NCBI GenBank assembly: GCA_964521105.1
Contig: CAZFPO010000079.1
Location: 1-13,682, forward strand
From: JAQUGA01 sp964521105
GTDB taxonomy: Bacteria; Bacteroidota; Bacteroidia; Bacteroidales; WCHB1-69
Length of the DNA: 13,682 nt
Direction: 5' to 3'
Made by a program: the position numbers and the translations under genes. Shown here piece by piece: positions 5,057-13,566 of this stretch (position 1 is its first letter; each line of letters begins with the position of its first letter). The notes beneath the pieces were generated by a model. It had not been told where the DNA came from, did no database searches, and saw only the letters and a list, made by a program, of their open reading frames with translations.

Positions 5057-6118
5057 TTATTTTATAACTTCATTCATAACTTTACGAGCTGCATATTTAT
5101 GCATCATCATACTCATCGCTTTTAATCGCACATAGCTTTCGTGAAGCCAATGATAGCTATCTTTTGAGTCGAGGTAGGACGAATCTTTAACCAAAAACCA
5201 CCATTCACCATTTTTAATTTGATAACCTACAACATGCCAACAATGATCGTTTGTTGTTTCTTTATTTAATAGATATACAGCACGTAACGAATCAATAGAT
5301 TTAAAATTTATCGTGTCGGATATAATACTTTTGCCTTCCACTTGGTACTCTTTTTCGCTAACGTCGCCACACAAGGCTACTGTATAACCATTTGTTAAAG
5401 CTTCGCACAATGCTTCGATAAATTTATCCATCGGTAAATTATAATAGTTGTTAGAATTCCACCAATTATCTGCTTCAACTAATTCACCTCGCTCGTTAAA
5501 TGTTTTAGTACTGGTTGACATAAACGAAAAATAATCGCTGGGATTAAATTTCACCACTTCTTTAAAATATGAAACGGGAGTGTATGAAACGCCATTCCAA
5601 ATAAAAGTATCGGGAGGTACTCCCATAGTTTGATTTAGAATATTTTTAATTTGTTTTGGATTATACTTTATTTTTTTAGATTGTTTCGAGACTTCAATTT
5701 GTAGTTTATCATACATTTGTTGATAATCATACCAATTATTTGCCTTTTTAGTCCCTTTAAAAGTTTCGAAAGGAACCGCTCCTTTTATTTTTATTCGTTC
5801 TGTTACAGAATTTAATTCCGAACCAATGGGAATTTCTACTCCTTTTTTATAAGTAGAATATAATTTTGTTTTATCAACAAAATCCCAGTATACAAACCAC
5901 TGTTCGGATAGGTTTATGGTTTGATGATACATTCTATAATGTTCGGCTTCGATAAAAGAGGTTGCTGCAAAACTCCAACAAGATGATGAAAAACCTTGCG
6001 AAAATGGAGGATTATGCTCAATAAGAACAATTGTGTCTCGTCTTTTTTCAAAATTTTGAGAAGATACAATTGATGAAAAAATAAATATTAAGTATAGAAC
6101 AAGTATAAATCGTCTCAT
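5057..6118 (-). CDS. Exported papain-like peptidase (family C1, bleomycin-hydrolase-like)
   Basis: This is a 353-residue protein from the ATG at 6118. An upstream in-frame ATG at 6166 would add 16 charged residues before the signal peptide and would lie upstream of the -7-like box at 6129-6136, so I prefer 6118. Residues 1-20 form a Sec signal peptide (MRRFILVLYLIFIFSSIVSS). The papain core is clear: oxyanion Gln41 and nucleophile Cys47 in QGFSSSCWSFA with the usual six-residue spacing, LSEQ (70-73), and the general-base His292 in DHCWHVVGY. The middle part (LNQTMGVPPDTF, YTPVSYFKEVV, FNPSDY) is typical of the bleomycin hydrolase/PepC branch. The residue expected to be the catalytic Asn is Asp312 (VKDSS instead of VKNSWG), and the Trp after it is missing. 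It should act in the periplasm or envelope. It is divergent from addA with 84 bases between the starts. Its substrate is unknown. Confidence 0.82.
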   Translation of the reverse strand: MRRFILVLYLIFIFSSIVSSQNFEKRRDTIVLIEHNPPFSQGFSSSCWSFAATSFIEAEHYRMYHQTINLSEQWFVYWDFVDKTKLYSTYKKGVEIPIGSELNSVTERIKIKGAVPFETFKGTKKANNWYDYQQMYDKLQIEVSKQSKKIKYNPKQIKNILNQTMGVPPDTFIWNGVSYTPVSYFKEVVKFNPSDYFSFMSTSTKTFNERGELVEADNWWNSNNYYNLPMDKFIEALCEALTNGYTVALCGDVSEKEYQVEGKSIISDTINFKSIDSLRAVYLLNKETTNDHCWHVVGYQIKNGEWWFLVKDSSYLDSKDSYHWLHESYVRLKAMSMMMHKYAARKVMNEVIK

Positions 6119-6128
6119 CTTTTTCCTA

Positions 6129-6136
6129 CAAATATA
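6129..6136 (-). promoter_or_regulatory. -7 box for the C1 peptidase gene
   Basis: On the minus strand TATATTTG is an exact TAnnTTTG match, 10 bases upstream of the ATG at 6118 and inside the reading frame of the alternative start at 6166. If used, it gives a very short leader and supports the 6118 start. No -33 TTTG is visible at standard spacing. Confidence 0.35.
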
Positions 6137-6202
6137 ATCAAAATCGCAAGAAAAATATTTATTCAAAACTAAATCAATATCTTTACAATCAAAAATGATT
6201 AT

Positions 6203-9200
6203 ATGAGTTTCATTGTCTATAAAGCCTCAGCTGGATCGGGAAAAACATTCAATTTAGCCAAAGAATATTTAAAAATTGTTATACAAAACCCTGAAGATTT
6301 CAAGCATATTTTAGCTATAACTTTCACAAATAAAGCAGCTAACGAGATGAAATCAAGAATTATCGATTATTTGGCTGGAATTTCGTCAACAAATCCTGAT
6401 AATAAAGGGAAAAAAGACATGCTCCCATTATTAATTTCCGAAACAGGTTTAAGTGAGAATCAAATCATTTTAAAATGTGGAATAATTCTTCGCAAAATTC
6501 TATACAATTATGCCGATTTTTCGATAATGACTATTGATAAATTCTTTCAAAAGATTATACGATCTTTTTCTCACGACTTAAATATTCCGATTAATTATCG
6601 ACTAGAAATTAATATTGACGATATGGTTGAGCAAATTGTAGATAATTTGCTCGACTTAGTGGGTGAAAATAAAGAAATAAGTGAAATTTTAATTCAATAT
6701 ATCAATAAGTTATTACACGAAAATAGAAGTTGGCATATTGAATCAAATCTTACAAATTTTTCCAAAGAAATATTTAAAGAGTCGGCATACTATGCATTAA
6801 AATCACTTAAAAATGTTAAGATAACCGATTTTATGGAAACCATTAGTGAATTAAAAAATGGTTTAAACAAATTAAGTAAAGATATTGAATTACAAGCACG
6901 CAATGCATTAAATATTATCGAATTAGCTAATATTGGCTTAAACGACTTTTCTCAAAAATCAAATGGAGTTGGTCAATGGTTTTTTAAAGTTTCTAATGGC
7001 AATTATTCTATTAATTCCCATGCTTATAATGCAATTTTCAACGAAAATTGGTTTTCAAAAAATATGGAACCCTCAAATTTTGGGGAAATCAAGCCTCAAC
7101 TTACTGAAATTGGGAAAAACATAATTAAAAACATATTAATTCACAGTGATTTAAGTAAAATTTTTGATGAAATATATGGTGTGGCATTAATTAATCAAAT
7201 TAAAAATGTGATTCAAAAAGTAAAGGATGAAGAAGGAATGTTTTTTTTGTCTGAAACAAATTTCACACTTGCCGATGTTATTAAAAATCAGCCTACGCCA
7301 TTTATTTACGAACGAATAGGTGAAAAATATTTCCACTATTTCATCGATGAATTTCAGGATACTTCAAAACTTCAATGGAACAATATGGTTCCATTAATTA
7401 TTGAAGCTGTTTCGAGTTTACATAATAACAAAAAAGGCTCAGCTATAATATTTGGCGATGCTAAACAATCAATTTATCGTTTTCGTGACGCTGATTTTAC
7501 TCAATTTTTACAATTACCAAAAATTGAAATCGAAGGCGATGATTTTTATAAAAACTCTGTTGAAAGAATTTTATCAAATGATTTTAACCAAGTAGACTTG
7601 AATTTCAACTATCGAACTAAAGCTAAAATTGTAGAATTTAATAATCAACTTTTTGAAATTGCAAAACAGTATTTACCAACCTTCGATTTCGTATATCAAA
7701 AACATGAACAAAAAATCATAGGAAATAGCGAAGAAGGCTTGGTTGACATTACAATTTTTGAAAAATTTAAGGAGCAAAGTTCATATTTAGTTGCTACTAA
7801 TGTAAAAATTATAGATATTATTGAAAAAGCAAAATCCGACGGTTTTGATTATAAAGATATTGCAATACTTGGTAGAGATAAAAAGCACTTACGCGATATA
7901 GCTACTTTTTTAATTTCAAACAATATTCCAGTAATTTCGTCCGATTCGCTTCAACTCGACTCCTCGGTGGATGTTCGTTTTTTAACTCAAATGATTCATC
8001 TTTTAAAAACAGATTCAAATGAATTAGTGAATGCAAGCATTATTCAATATATTACTGATTTACATAAAGATACAAATTTTCAAGATAAAATCTATGCTTG
8101 TAAAAACAATAATTTAATGAACTCGTTTTTTTTGAGTTTAGGCTATGATATTGATTTTAACTTATGTTACAATTTAAATATTTATGATTTATGTGAAGAA
8201 ATTATTAGGGTATTTTTTAATCAAAAAATGCCCGATTCTTATGTCATTGGTTTTTTGGATATCATTCATAAATATCATATTGATAATAAATCAGAAAGCG
8301 ATTTTTTGGAATGGTGGGAAGATGAAAAAAGTAACTTTGCAATTGCATTACCTGAGGGTATTGACGGAATAAAAATACTTACCATTCATGCAGCCAAAGG
8401 ATTGGAATATCCTATAGTAATTCTCCCAAATTTTTCATCAATATCAAAACCAAAGTCAATTTGGGTAAACACCCAAGAAAAAATAGATTTGGGCTTACCT
8501 TTTTACAACTTACCAATTGCTCGAATCAATACAAGTAAAAACAATAGCATACACAAAGAGTTAAAAAGTATCTTTGAAAATGAAGTCGAAAATGAAAATA
8601 GATTAAAAGAAATTGATGAAATTAATACTGCCTATGTTGCTTTAACTCGCCCCATTGATAGATTATATATTATTTCGGAAACACCATCTGATAATTCTCT
8701 GAAAAATGCCGATTATAGTTTTTCAAAATTGCTTAATAAATATATTACATCTTATCCCGAATATATTACTGAAAACGAAATAACTGATTTTAAGCATTAT
8801 CAAATTGGAATTCCAAGTTCTAAAATTCAAAAAATAGCTGAAAATAAAAATATGATAATGTTAAATAAAAACACCACTAGTTCTTGGTTTAACACAAAAA
8901 ACTTTAGTTATAATAAACCCGAATCAGAAGCTATTGAATGGGGAAACAAATTTCATTATGCTATGCAGTTTGTATATCATGTAAACGATATTAATTACTC
9001 AATTAATAAAACGAAACTCCAATTTAACTTATCCGATAATGAAGCATCAATACTTAAATCTATAATTGAAAAAACATGCTATAACCATTTGATTACAAAT
9101 TATTTTATCAATAATTATAAAATTTTAAACGAACGTTCAATTGTTGATAAAAATGGTGAAATATTTAGACCTGATAGGATCATTTTACAAAACAACATGG

Positions 9201-9355
9201 CTGTCGTAATCGATTTTAAAACCGGAATTGCTAAGGAAACTCACCAACTACAAATTAATAATTATAAAACATTATTAACCGAAATTGGATACAATCAAGT
9301 AAAAGCTTTTGTTGTTTATGTTCAATCAGAAAAAGTTGATATTAAGGAATACTAA
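6203..9355 (+). CDS. addA: AddA-like UvrD-family helicase with C-terminal PD-(D/E)xK nuclease
   Basis: This is a 1050-residue protein. The superfamily 1 helicase motifs appear in order: Walker A ASAGSGKT (8-15), motif Ia ITFTNKAANEMK, Walker B DEFQD (382-386), motif III GDAKQSIYRFR (418-428), motif IV NFNYRTK (467-473), motif V TIHAAKGLEYP (727-737) and motif VI ALTRPIDRLYI (813-823). The C-terminus holds an intact RecB-type nuclease: RPDRI (Asp991), DFKTG (Asp1004, Lys1006) and the QxxxY motif (Gln1017-Tyr1021). This is the AddA layout: a motor that unwinds broken DNA ends and a nuclease that trims them before RecA-dependent repair. The length is near the Bacteroidetes norm. AddA normally works with AddB, usually encoded alongside, but no addB lies in this window. 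A -7-like TATCTTTA sits at 6178-6185. The 3' end is only 15 bases from the convergent yqgE. Confidence 0.88.
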   Translation: MSFIVYKASAGSGKTFNLAKEYLKIVIQNPEDFKHILAITFTNKAANEMKSRIIDYLAGISSTNPDNKGKKDMLPLLISETGLSENQIILKCGIILRKILYNYADFSIMTIDKFFQKIIRSFSHDLNIPINYRLEINIDDMVEQIVDNLLDLVGENKEISEILIQYINKLLHENRSWHIESNLTNFSKEIFKESAYYALKSLKNVKITDFMETISELKNGLNKLSKDIELQARNALNIIELANIGLNDFSQKSNGVGQWFFKVSNGNYSINSHAYNAIFNENWFSKNMEPSNFGEIKPQLTEIGKNIIKNILIHSDLSKIFDEIYGVALINQIKNVIQKVKDEEGMFFLSETNFTLADVIKNQPTPFIYERIGEKYFHYFIDEFQDTSKLQWNNMVPLIIEAVSSLHNNKKGSAIIFGDAKQSIYRFRDADFTQFLQLPKIEIEGDDFYKNSVERILSNDFNQVDLNFNYRTKAKIVEFNNQLFEIAKQYLPTFDFVYQKHEQKIIGNSEEGLVDITIFEKFKEQSSYLVATNVKIIDIIEKAKSDGFDYKDIAILGRDKKHLRDIATFLISNNIPVISSDSLQLDSSVDVRFLTQMIHLLKTDSNELVNASIIQYITDLHKDTNFQDKIYACKNNNLMNSFFLSLGYDIDFNLCYNLNIYDLCEEIIRVFFNQKMPDSYVIGFLDIIHKYHIDNKSESDFLEWWEDEKSNFAIALPEGIDGIKILTIHAAKGLEYPIVILPNFSSISKPKSIWVNTQEKIDLGLPFYNLPIARINTSKNNSIHKELKSIFENEVENENRLKEIDEINTAYVALTRPIDRLYIISETPSDNSLKNADYSFSKLLNKYITSYPEYITENEITDFKHYQIGIPSSKIQKIAENKNMIMLNKNTTSSWFNTKNFSYNKPESEAIEWGNKFHYAMQFVYHVNDINYSINKTKLQFNLSDNEASILKSIIEKTCYNHLITNYFINNYKILNERSIVDKNGEIFRPDRIILQNNMAVVIDFKTGIAKETHQLQINNYKTLLTEIGYNQVKAFVVYVQSEKVDIKEY

Positions 9356-9370
9356 ATGTTTATTTTCCTA

Positions 9371-9970
9371 CTAATTTAGCAAGGGGTTTACTGGTAAATT
9401 TTTCCATAATTTAAACTCCTCTCCCATACTCTCAACAACTGTTTCCCATATTTTTTCAGATGGAGTATTAAACATTTTTTCAATATTAAAATCCGTTACA
9501 ATCCATGAATTTTGCTTTAATTCAGTTTCTAACTGACCTGCCTCCCAACTTGAGTAACCCATAAAAACTCGTAGTTTGGTTTCGTCAAAAAAATTATTCT
9601 TAAGCAGTTCAATTATATCATCTTTATCCCCTCCCCAACAAACATCTTGGTTGATAAACAGGGAATTTGAAATAAATTCGCTTAATCGATGTAAAAAATA
9701 AATATTATTAATACCAACGGGACCTCCCGAAAATAAAGGATAATTTATATCATCATAGTCTTGAACAACTTCACTAATTTTAATAAACGTAGGTTTATTT
9801 AACACCACACCAAACGCCCCTTCTTCCGAATAGTCAATTAATAATATTACTGAACGTCTGAAATACAAATCACGCATAAAAGGCTCGGCTACCAACAATT
9901 TACCTACTGATGGCAGCATTTTCGATTTCCGAACTCGCAGCATGTTTTGTATATGTTTTTCAATACTCAT
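9371..9970 (-). CDS. yqgE: YqgE/AlgH family protein (UPF0301)
   Basis: This 199-residue protein is slightly longer than the usual 185-190. The family signature runs through it: PSVGKLLVAEPFM (20-32), the hydrophobic strand with RRSVILL (38-44), EGAFGVVLNKP (50-60), LFSGGPV (79-85) with YFLHR (91-95), VCWGGDKDDI (110-119), RVFMGYSSWEAGQLETEL (134-151), SWIVTD (155-160), and the Bacteroidetes-type C-terminal NPLLN. The fold is known, but the biochemical role is not settled; in Pseudomonas the AlgH name comes from a link to alginate regulation. It has no signal peptide and should be cytosolic. The gene runs against addA (15 bases apart) and diverges from murL (58 bases between starts), so the two may share a regulatory space. 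Confidence 0.92.
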   Translation of the reverse strand: MSIEKHIQNMLRVRKSKMLPSVGKLLVAEPFMRDLYFRRSVILLIDYSEEGAFGVVLNKPTFIKISEVVQDYDDINYPLFSGGPVGINNIYFLHRLSEFISNSLFINQDVCWGGDKDDIIELLKNNFFDETKLRVFMGYSSWEAGQLETELKQNSWIVTDFNIEKMFNTPSEKIWETVVESMGEEFKLWKNLPVNPLLN

Positions 9971-9990
9971 AAAATTCCATTAAAATTGAT

Positions 9991-9998
9991 TACTTTTG
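9991..9998 (+). promoter_or_regulatory. -7 box before murL
   Basis: TACTTTTG is an exact TAnnTTTG match, 30 bases before the ATG at 10029. It overlaps the alternative TTG start at 9996, which argues that translation begins at the ATG. No TTTG is visible at -33 spacing. It lies in the 58-base gap between the divergent yqgE and murL starts. Confidence 0.4.
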
Positions 9999-10028
9999 AT
10001 TTCAAATAAAATTAATAATTTACTTAAA

Positions 10029-11435
10029 ATGTACTTTTATAACAAAACTCCAAACGAAAAGTTTATTAAACTTCGTGAAGATTATAAAACATTCACTTTT
10101 GAAGCATTCCATTCTTCTTACGATGAGCTAGGTTTAAACATTACGTTCGACTTTCACATCGATAACATCATTCATTTTAAACCCAAAATTAGTTTTCCTT
10201 ACAACTATCGTTTCAATCGATTTAACAAGCCCCCACTTGATGAACTCGACACTATAATATTTAATATGGGCATGGTTGAACTTATTAGTTATTGGAAATG
10301 TATTTGTCCAAAGAAAGTCATTATTAATCCGTTTTGTTTAAGTAATGAACAAGAAAAATTTTGGCAAAAAATTTACTTTAATGGTTTAGGCGAATTTTTT
10401 TATACTAATAAAATTGAAACCAATATTAACGATTTTATAGAGTTTGAATTTCCTAATAATAAACTATTTAAGGAAATTGATATTTCAAAAACCGATGAAG
10501 AAATGATACCAATTGGAGGCGGAAAAGATTCGGTGGTAACACTTGAATTATTAAAGCTCATGGATAAGAAAACCGTGCCTTTTATCATAAATCCTCGAGG
10601 AGCATCTCAAAAATCGGCTATTGCTGCAGGTTATATTGATGACGAAATTATCAAAATAATTCGGGTCATCGATTCAAACCTCCTCGACTTAAACAGCAAA
10701 GGCTATTTAAATGGACATACTCCATTTTCGGCTATGTTAGCATTTTCAGGTATACTTGCTGGCAAATGTTGCTCCATTTCAAACATGGCTTTATCAAACG
10801 AAGCAAGTGCTAACGAAGCAACAGTGATTGGCACCGATGTAAATCATCAATATTCAAAATCGTTTGAATTTGAAACAGATTTTAGAAATTATGTTCACAC
10901 TAATTTAAGTAGCAACTTTAATTACTATAGTTTATTACGTCCATTAAGCGAATTGCAAATTGCTGCGTTATTTGCTCAAGAAACAAAGTATAATTCAATT
11001 TTTAAAAGTTGTAACAAAGGAAGCAAAACAGATATTTGGTGCTGCAATTGCTCAAAATGTCTTTTTACTTTTATTTTACTTTCTCCTTTTATTTCTGATG
11101 AGGATATGATTTCAATTTATGGAGAAAATTTGTTTGAAAAAGAATCACTACTCCCTATTTTATTAGAATTATGCGGATTAACTGCCGAAAAACCTTTTGA
11201 ATGTGTTGGAACTATTGAAGAAGTTAATGTTGCTTTATGCCAAAAAATTAAAAATTCCGACCAAAATAATTTGCCTTACCTTTTAAAAAAATACAAAGAA
11301 CTTCCTATTTTTGAATCATATAAATCTTTTAATGTTTCAAAATACTTAAACACTTTTAACAAACAACATTATCTCGATAAAAATACATTTCACATAATAT
11401 CAAAACGATTAGAATGGATATCATCTCAGATTTAA
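10029..11435 (+). CDS. murL: UDP-MurNAc-L-Ala-L-Glu epimerase (MurL-like)
   Basis: This is a 468-residue protein from the ATG at 10029; an in-frame TTG 33 bases upstream would add 11 residues but falls in the promoter-like box. MurL, known from Xanthomonas, inverts the terminal L-Glu of UDP-MurNAc-L-Ala-L-Glu to D-Glu with ATP and Mg2+, replacing the need for free D-Glu. Supporting sequence includes a PP-loop-like ATP motif GGGKDS (163-168) after PI, NGHTPFSAMLAFSG in the middle, ALSNEASANEATV followed by GTDVNHQYSKSFEFE (the N-H-Q-x-S-K-S stretch is one I associate with this family), and a Cys cluster CCNCSKC (338-344) that could bind metal. The downstream gene is a MurD-type ligase overlapping by 22 bases, the partner expected for MurL. 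I recognise the family by motif and neighbourhood, not by alignment; a related ATP-dependent enzyme is the alternative. No signal peptide; cytosolic. Confidence 0.75.
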   Translation: MYFYNKTPNEKFIKLREDYKTFTFEAFHSSYDELGLNITFDFHIDNIIHFKPKISFPYNYRFNRFNKPPLDELDTIIFNMGMVELISYWKCICPKKVIINPFCLSNEQEKFWQKIYFNGLGEFFYTNKIETNINDFIEFEFPNNKLFKEIDISKTDEEMIPIGGGKDSVVTLELLKLMDKKTVPFIINPRGASQKSAIAAGYIDDEIIKIIRVIDSNLLDLNSKGYLNGHTPFSAMLAFSGILAGKCCSISNMALSNEASANEATVIGTDVNHQYSKSFEFETDFRNYVHTNLSSNFNYYSLLRPLSELQIAALFAQETKYNSIFKSCNKGSKTDIWCCNCSKCLFTFILLSPFISDEDMISIYGENLFEKESLLPILLELCGLTAEKPFECVGTIEEVNVALCQKIKNSDQNNLPYLLKKYKELPIFESYKSFNVSKYLNTFNKQHYLDKNTFHIISKRLEWISSQI

Positions 11436-12787
11436 AAAATAAATCAATTTTAATTCTTGGATATGGTCGCGAAGGCGAATCTTCGTATAAATTTTTACGA
11501 CATAATTTTCCTACAAAACGACTTGGAATTGCCGATTTTAATTCATCAATTTCAAATAAAATTATAAATGATGAAAACATCGATTTTCACACTGGAAATG
11601 ATTATTTAAATTCATTAAAATATTACGATTTTGTATTAAAAACACCTGGTATCTCATTCAAAGATATTGACATTCCGAAAAATTGCACCATTTCGTCTCA
11701 AACCGATTTGTTTTTACAAATGTATTCAAAGCAAATAATTGGAGTAACAGGCACAAAGGGCAAAAGTACAACCACATCATTGATTTATCATATTTTAAAG
11801 CAATGTAACAAAAATGTTTTAATAGCAGGGAATATTGGAAAACCACTTTTTGACATTATTAATGAAATACATAATGAAACAATTATCGTTTGTGAATTTT
11901 CTTCTCATCAGTTAGAATTTATTAAAAAAGGACCTAAAATAGCCATTTTATTAAATATTTTCCAAGAACATTTGGATCATTATAAGTCATTTACTGATTA
12001 TCAAATGGCAAAACTCAACATTGCATTAACGCAAAACATTGATGATTTTTTAGTAATTCCAAAACAAAACCCATTAATTACAAGTCTAATTTCTGCAGTA
12101 AATGTGAAAAGTAATATTGAATATTTTTCAACTAAGGAACTCTCAAACTGTAGTTTAATCGAAAACGAATTCTATGTTTTTAACAAAAAAATAGGAACTT
12201 TTAACAACGAAATAAAATTGAAGGGTGAACATAATGCACTAAATATCATGGCTTCAATTTTGGCTTGTAAGCATTTTGTAAACGATGAAAAAGAAATTGT
12301 TAGGGCTATCAAAACTTTCGACCCACTTCCTCATCGTATGGAATTTATTGGTGAATTTAATGGAATAAAATTTTACAACGACTCAATAGCAACAATTCCA
12401 GAAGCTAGTTTAAGTGCAATTTCGGCTCTAAACAATGTTGGAACAATTATATTAGGAGGTTTTGATAGAGGAATTAGTTATGATGAATTTATTTTAAAAT
12501 TATTCAATTCAAAACTTGACTTAATAATTTTTACGGGTGAAGCTGGTAAACGCATGATGAACATTGCTGAAAACAACAATTTATCAACAAAAATCGATTA
12601 TTTATTTATCGATAATTATCCCGAAATTGTAAAAACTTCATTTTTATTGACCCCAAAAGGCAAAATTTGTTTGCTCTCTCCTGCTGCTTCTAGCTACGAT
12701 AGTTTTAAAAATTTTGAACATCGTGGCGATAAATTTAAAGAGTTAATTGTCGAATCTTCAAAAGTTCATTTAAAAGAGTCTCGTTGA
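11414..12787 (+). CDS. murD2: MurD-type ligase, probably UDP-MurNAc-L-Ala:L-Glu ligase (MurD2)
   Basis: This 457-residue Mur ligase has three domains: an N-terminal Rossmann-like domain with ILILGYGREG (12-21); the ATPase domain with P-loop GVTGTKGKSTT (110-120), EFSSHQLE and NIFQEHLDHY; and a C-terminal domain entered through GEHNALNIMAS and PHRMEFIG, with NDSIAT (322-327), ILGGFDRG and SPAASSYDSFKNFEHRG (422-438). The ending marks it as MurD rather than MurC, E or F. Where E. coli MurD has NDSKATN, this protein has Ile325 in place of the Lys, a change near the substrate pocket consistent with a different glutamate. MurD2 adds L-Glu to UDP-MurNAc-L-Ala. The ATG at 11414 lies inside murL, giving a 22-base overlap and likely translational coupling. 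An ordinary D-Glu-adding MurD cannot be excluded, but the murL pairing favours MurD2. Confidence 0.82.
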   Translation: MDIISDLKNKSILILGYGREGESSYKFLRHNFPTKRLGIADFNSSISNKIINDENIDFHTGNDYLNSLKYYDFVLKTPGISFKDIDIPKNCTISSQTDLFLQMYSKQIIGVTGTKGKSTTTSLIYHILKQCNKNVLIAGNIGKPLFDIINEIHNETIIVCEFSSHQLEFIKKGPKIAILLNIFQEHLDHYKSFTDYQMAKLNIALTQNIDDFLVIPKQNPLITSLISAVNVKSNIEYFSTKELSNCSLIENEFYVFNKKIGTFNNEIKLKGEHNALNIMASILACKHFVNDEKEIVRAIKTFDPLPHRMEFIGEFNGIKFYNDSIATIPEASLSAISALNNVGTIILGGFDRGISYDEFILKLFNSKLDLIIFTGEAGKRMMNIAENNNLSTKIDYLFIDNYPEIVKTSFLLTPKGKICLLSPAASSYDSFKNFEHRGDKFKELIVESSKVHLKESR

Positions 12788-12810
12788 TTTTATAATTTTA
12801 ATTAAAAACT

Positions 12811-13260
12811 ATGAAAATCAGAAAAATTTTTATTCTATTCACAATTGCTTTCTTTGTAAGCTTTTGTAAAACCAATAATAGTATTATTTCGATAAATGAT
12901 ACACGATATTTTAAAGAAACACCCAAAATTGTAAATCGTGACGATAGATATTTTGTAAGATGGATATATTCTGAAGAGAGCACAATACCCCTTTTTTACA
13001 TGCTCACAAAAAGTGAAATTATAAATGACACCCTACAAATTTACATACCTGTTACTACTAGTTCGGGAAATTTAAAGGGTAAGTATCAATTTGATGAAAT
13101 TACTTCAAGCATTAAAATTAACAAAATTAAAGAGAATAAAGTTGTATGGCGCGAACCAAATAATTCTCATATTAACTTACAAGTTGAAGAAATGAGCATA
13201 AATGATGCTCGAATTTTGATGAAAATATGGAAAGGATATAATTCAAAAGAACCATTTTAG
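12811..13260 (+). CDS. Small exported protein, possible lipoprotein, function unknown
   Basis: This 149-residue protein has a basic start (MKIRK), a hydrophobic core (6-18) and Cys19 in FVSFC. A lipobox normally has a small residue before Cys; here it is Phe, so lipid attachment is possible but not convincing. The mature part is beta-rich and charged (SGNLKGKYQFDEITSSIKI in the middle) with no motif I recognise. It starts 23 bases after the murD2 stop with no terminator between, so it may be co-transcribed with murL-murD2. A role in cell-wall metabolism is only a guess from position. Confidence 0.6.
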   Translation: MKIRKIFILFTIAFFVSFCKTNNSIISINDTRYFKETPKIVNRDDRYFVRWIYSEESTIPLFYMLTKSEIINDTLQIYIPVTTSSGNLKGKYQFDEITSSIKINKIKENKVVWREPNNSHINLQVEEMSINDARILMKIWKGYNSKEPF

Positions 13261-13277
13261 AATTCAAATATTCCCCA

Positions 13278-13302
13278 AAATGAAATTTATTATGCTTCAT
13301 TT
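13278..13302 (+). terminator. Weak hairpin after the last gene
   Basis: AAATGAA (13278-13284) and TTCATTT (13296-13302) pair across an 11-base loop, 17 bases beyond the last stop codon. CGGTTTAT follows, not a T run, so termination here would be weak. It is the only candidate near the end of the murL-murD2 transcript. Confidence 0.25.
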
Positions 13303-13432
13303 CGGTTTATGCATTTGCGATTGAACTCCATAATTAGCCCATTTAAAATCATTTCATTTTCAAATTACCAATTTTCTAATCAATTCCGCTCGAACGTGAT
13401 CCCAAGGGGGTGGCTTCACCAAACAAAAAATA

Positions 13433-13514
13433 ATGCTTCGCATTTAATACCAAATTGAATTTGTATATAGTCCAATGACGTAATACAAATTCTAATTTGT
13501 TTTTATGCCGAAGC
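13433..13514. repeat. Nested inverted repeat, cruciform-like
   Basis: Three layers of inverse pairing are visible. The outer arm has GCTTCG-CAT (ending 13443) against ATGCCGAAGC (13505-13514), with one extra base. The inner arm, GAATTTGTAT (13457-13466) against ATACAAATTC (13483-13492), is exact. A separate small palindrome, ACAAATT-CT-AATTTGT, lies at 13485-13500. No coding sequence is seen in 13261-13682. The structure resembles a REP-like or miniature element, but no target duplication is evident. Confidence 0.5.
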
Positions 13515-13523
13515 TAATAATAA

Positions 13524-13566
13524 ATAGTCCAATTTCTCCGACTTTTTGGCGGAGAAATTGGACTAT
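13524..13566. repeat. 16-bp perfect hairpin
   Basis: ATAGTCCAATTTCTCC (13524-13539) pairs exactly with GGAGAAATTGGACTAT (13551-13566) around an 11-base loop. The first ten bases, ATAGTCCAAT, also occur at 13467-13476 inside the loop of the neighbouring nested repeat, so the two structures share sequence. There is no T run on either side, so a simple terminator is unlikely. From 13567 to the end of the window I see no supported feature. Confidence 0.6.

Noticed and set aside
6119..6166. An upstream ATG for the C1 peptidase
   Set aside because: It would put 16 polar and charged residues ahead of a standard Sec signal peptide, and it lies upstream of the -7-like box.
9996..10028. A TTG start for murL 33 bases upstream
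   Set aside because: The TTG overlaps the perfect TACTTTTG promoter box, and the ATG at 10029 is a normal start. The extra 11 residues look non-conserved, though this cannot be proven here.
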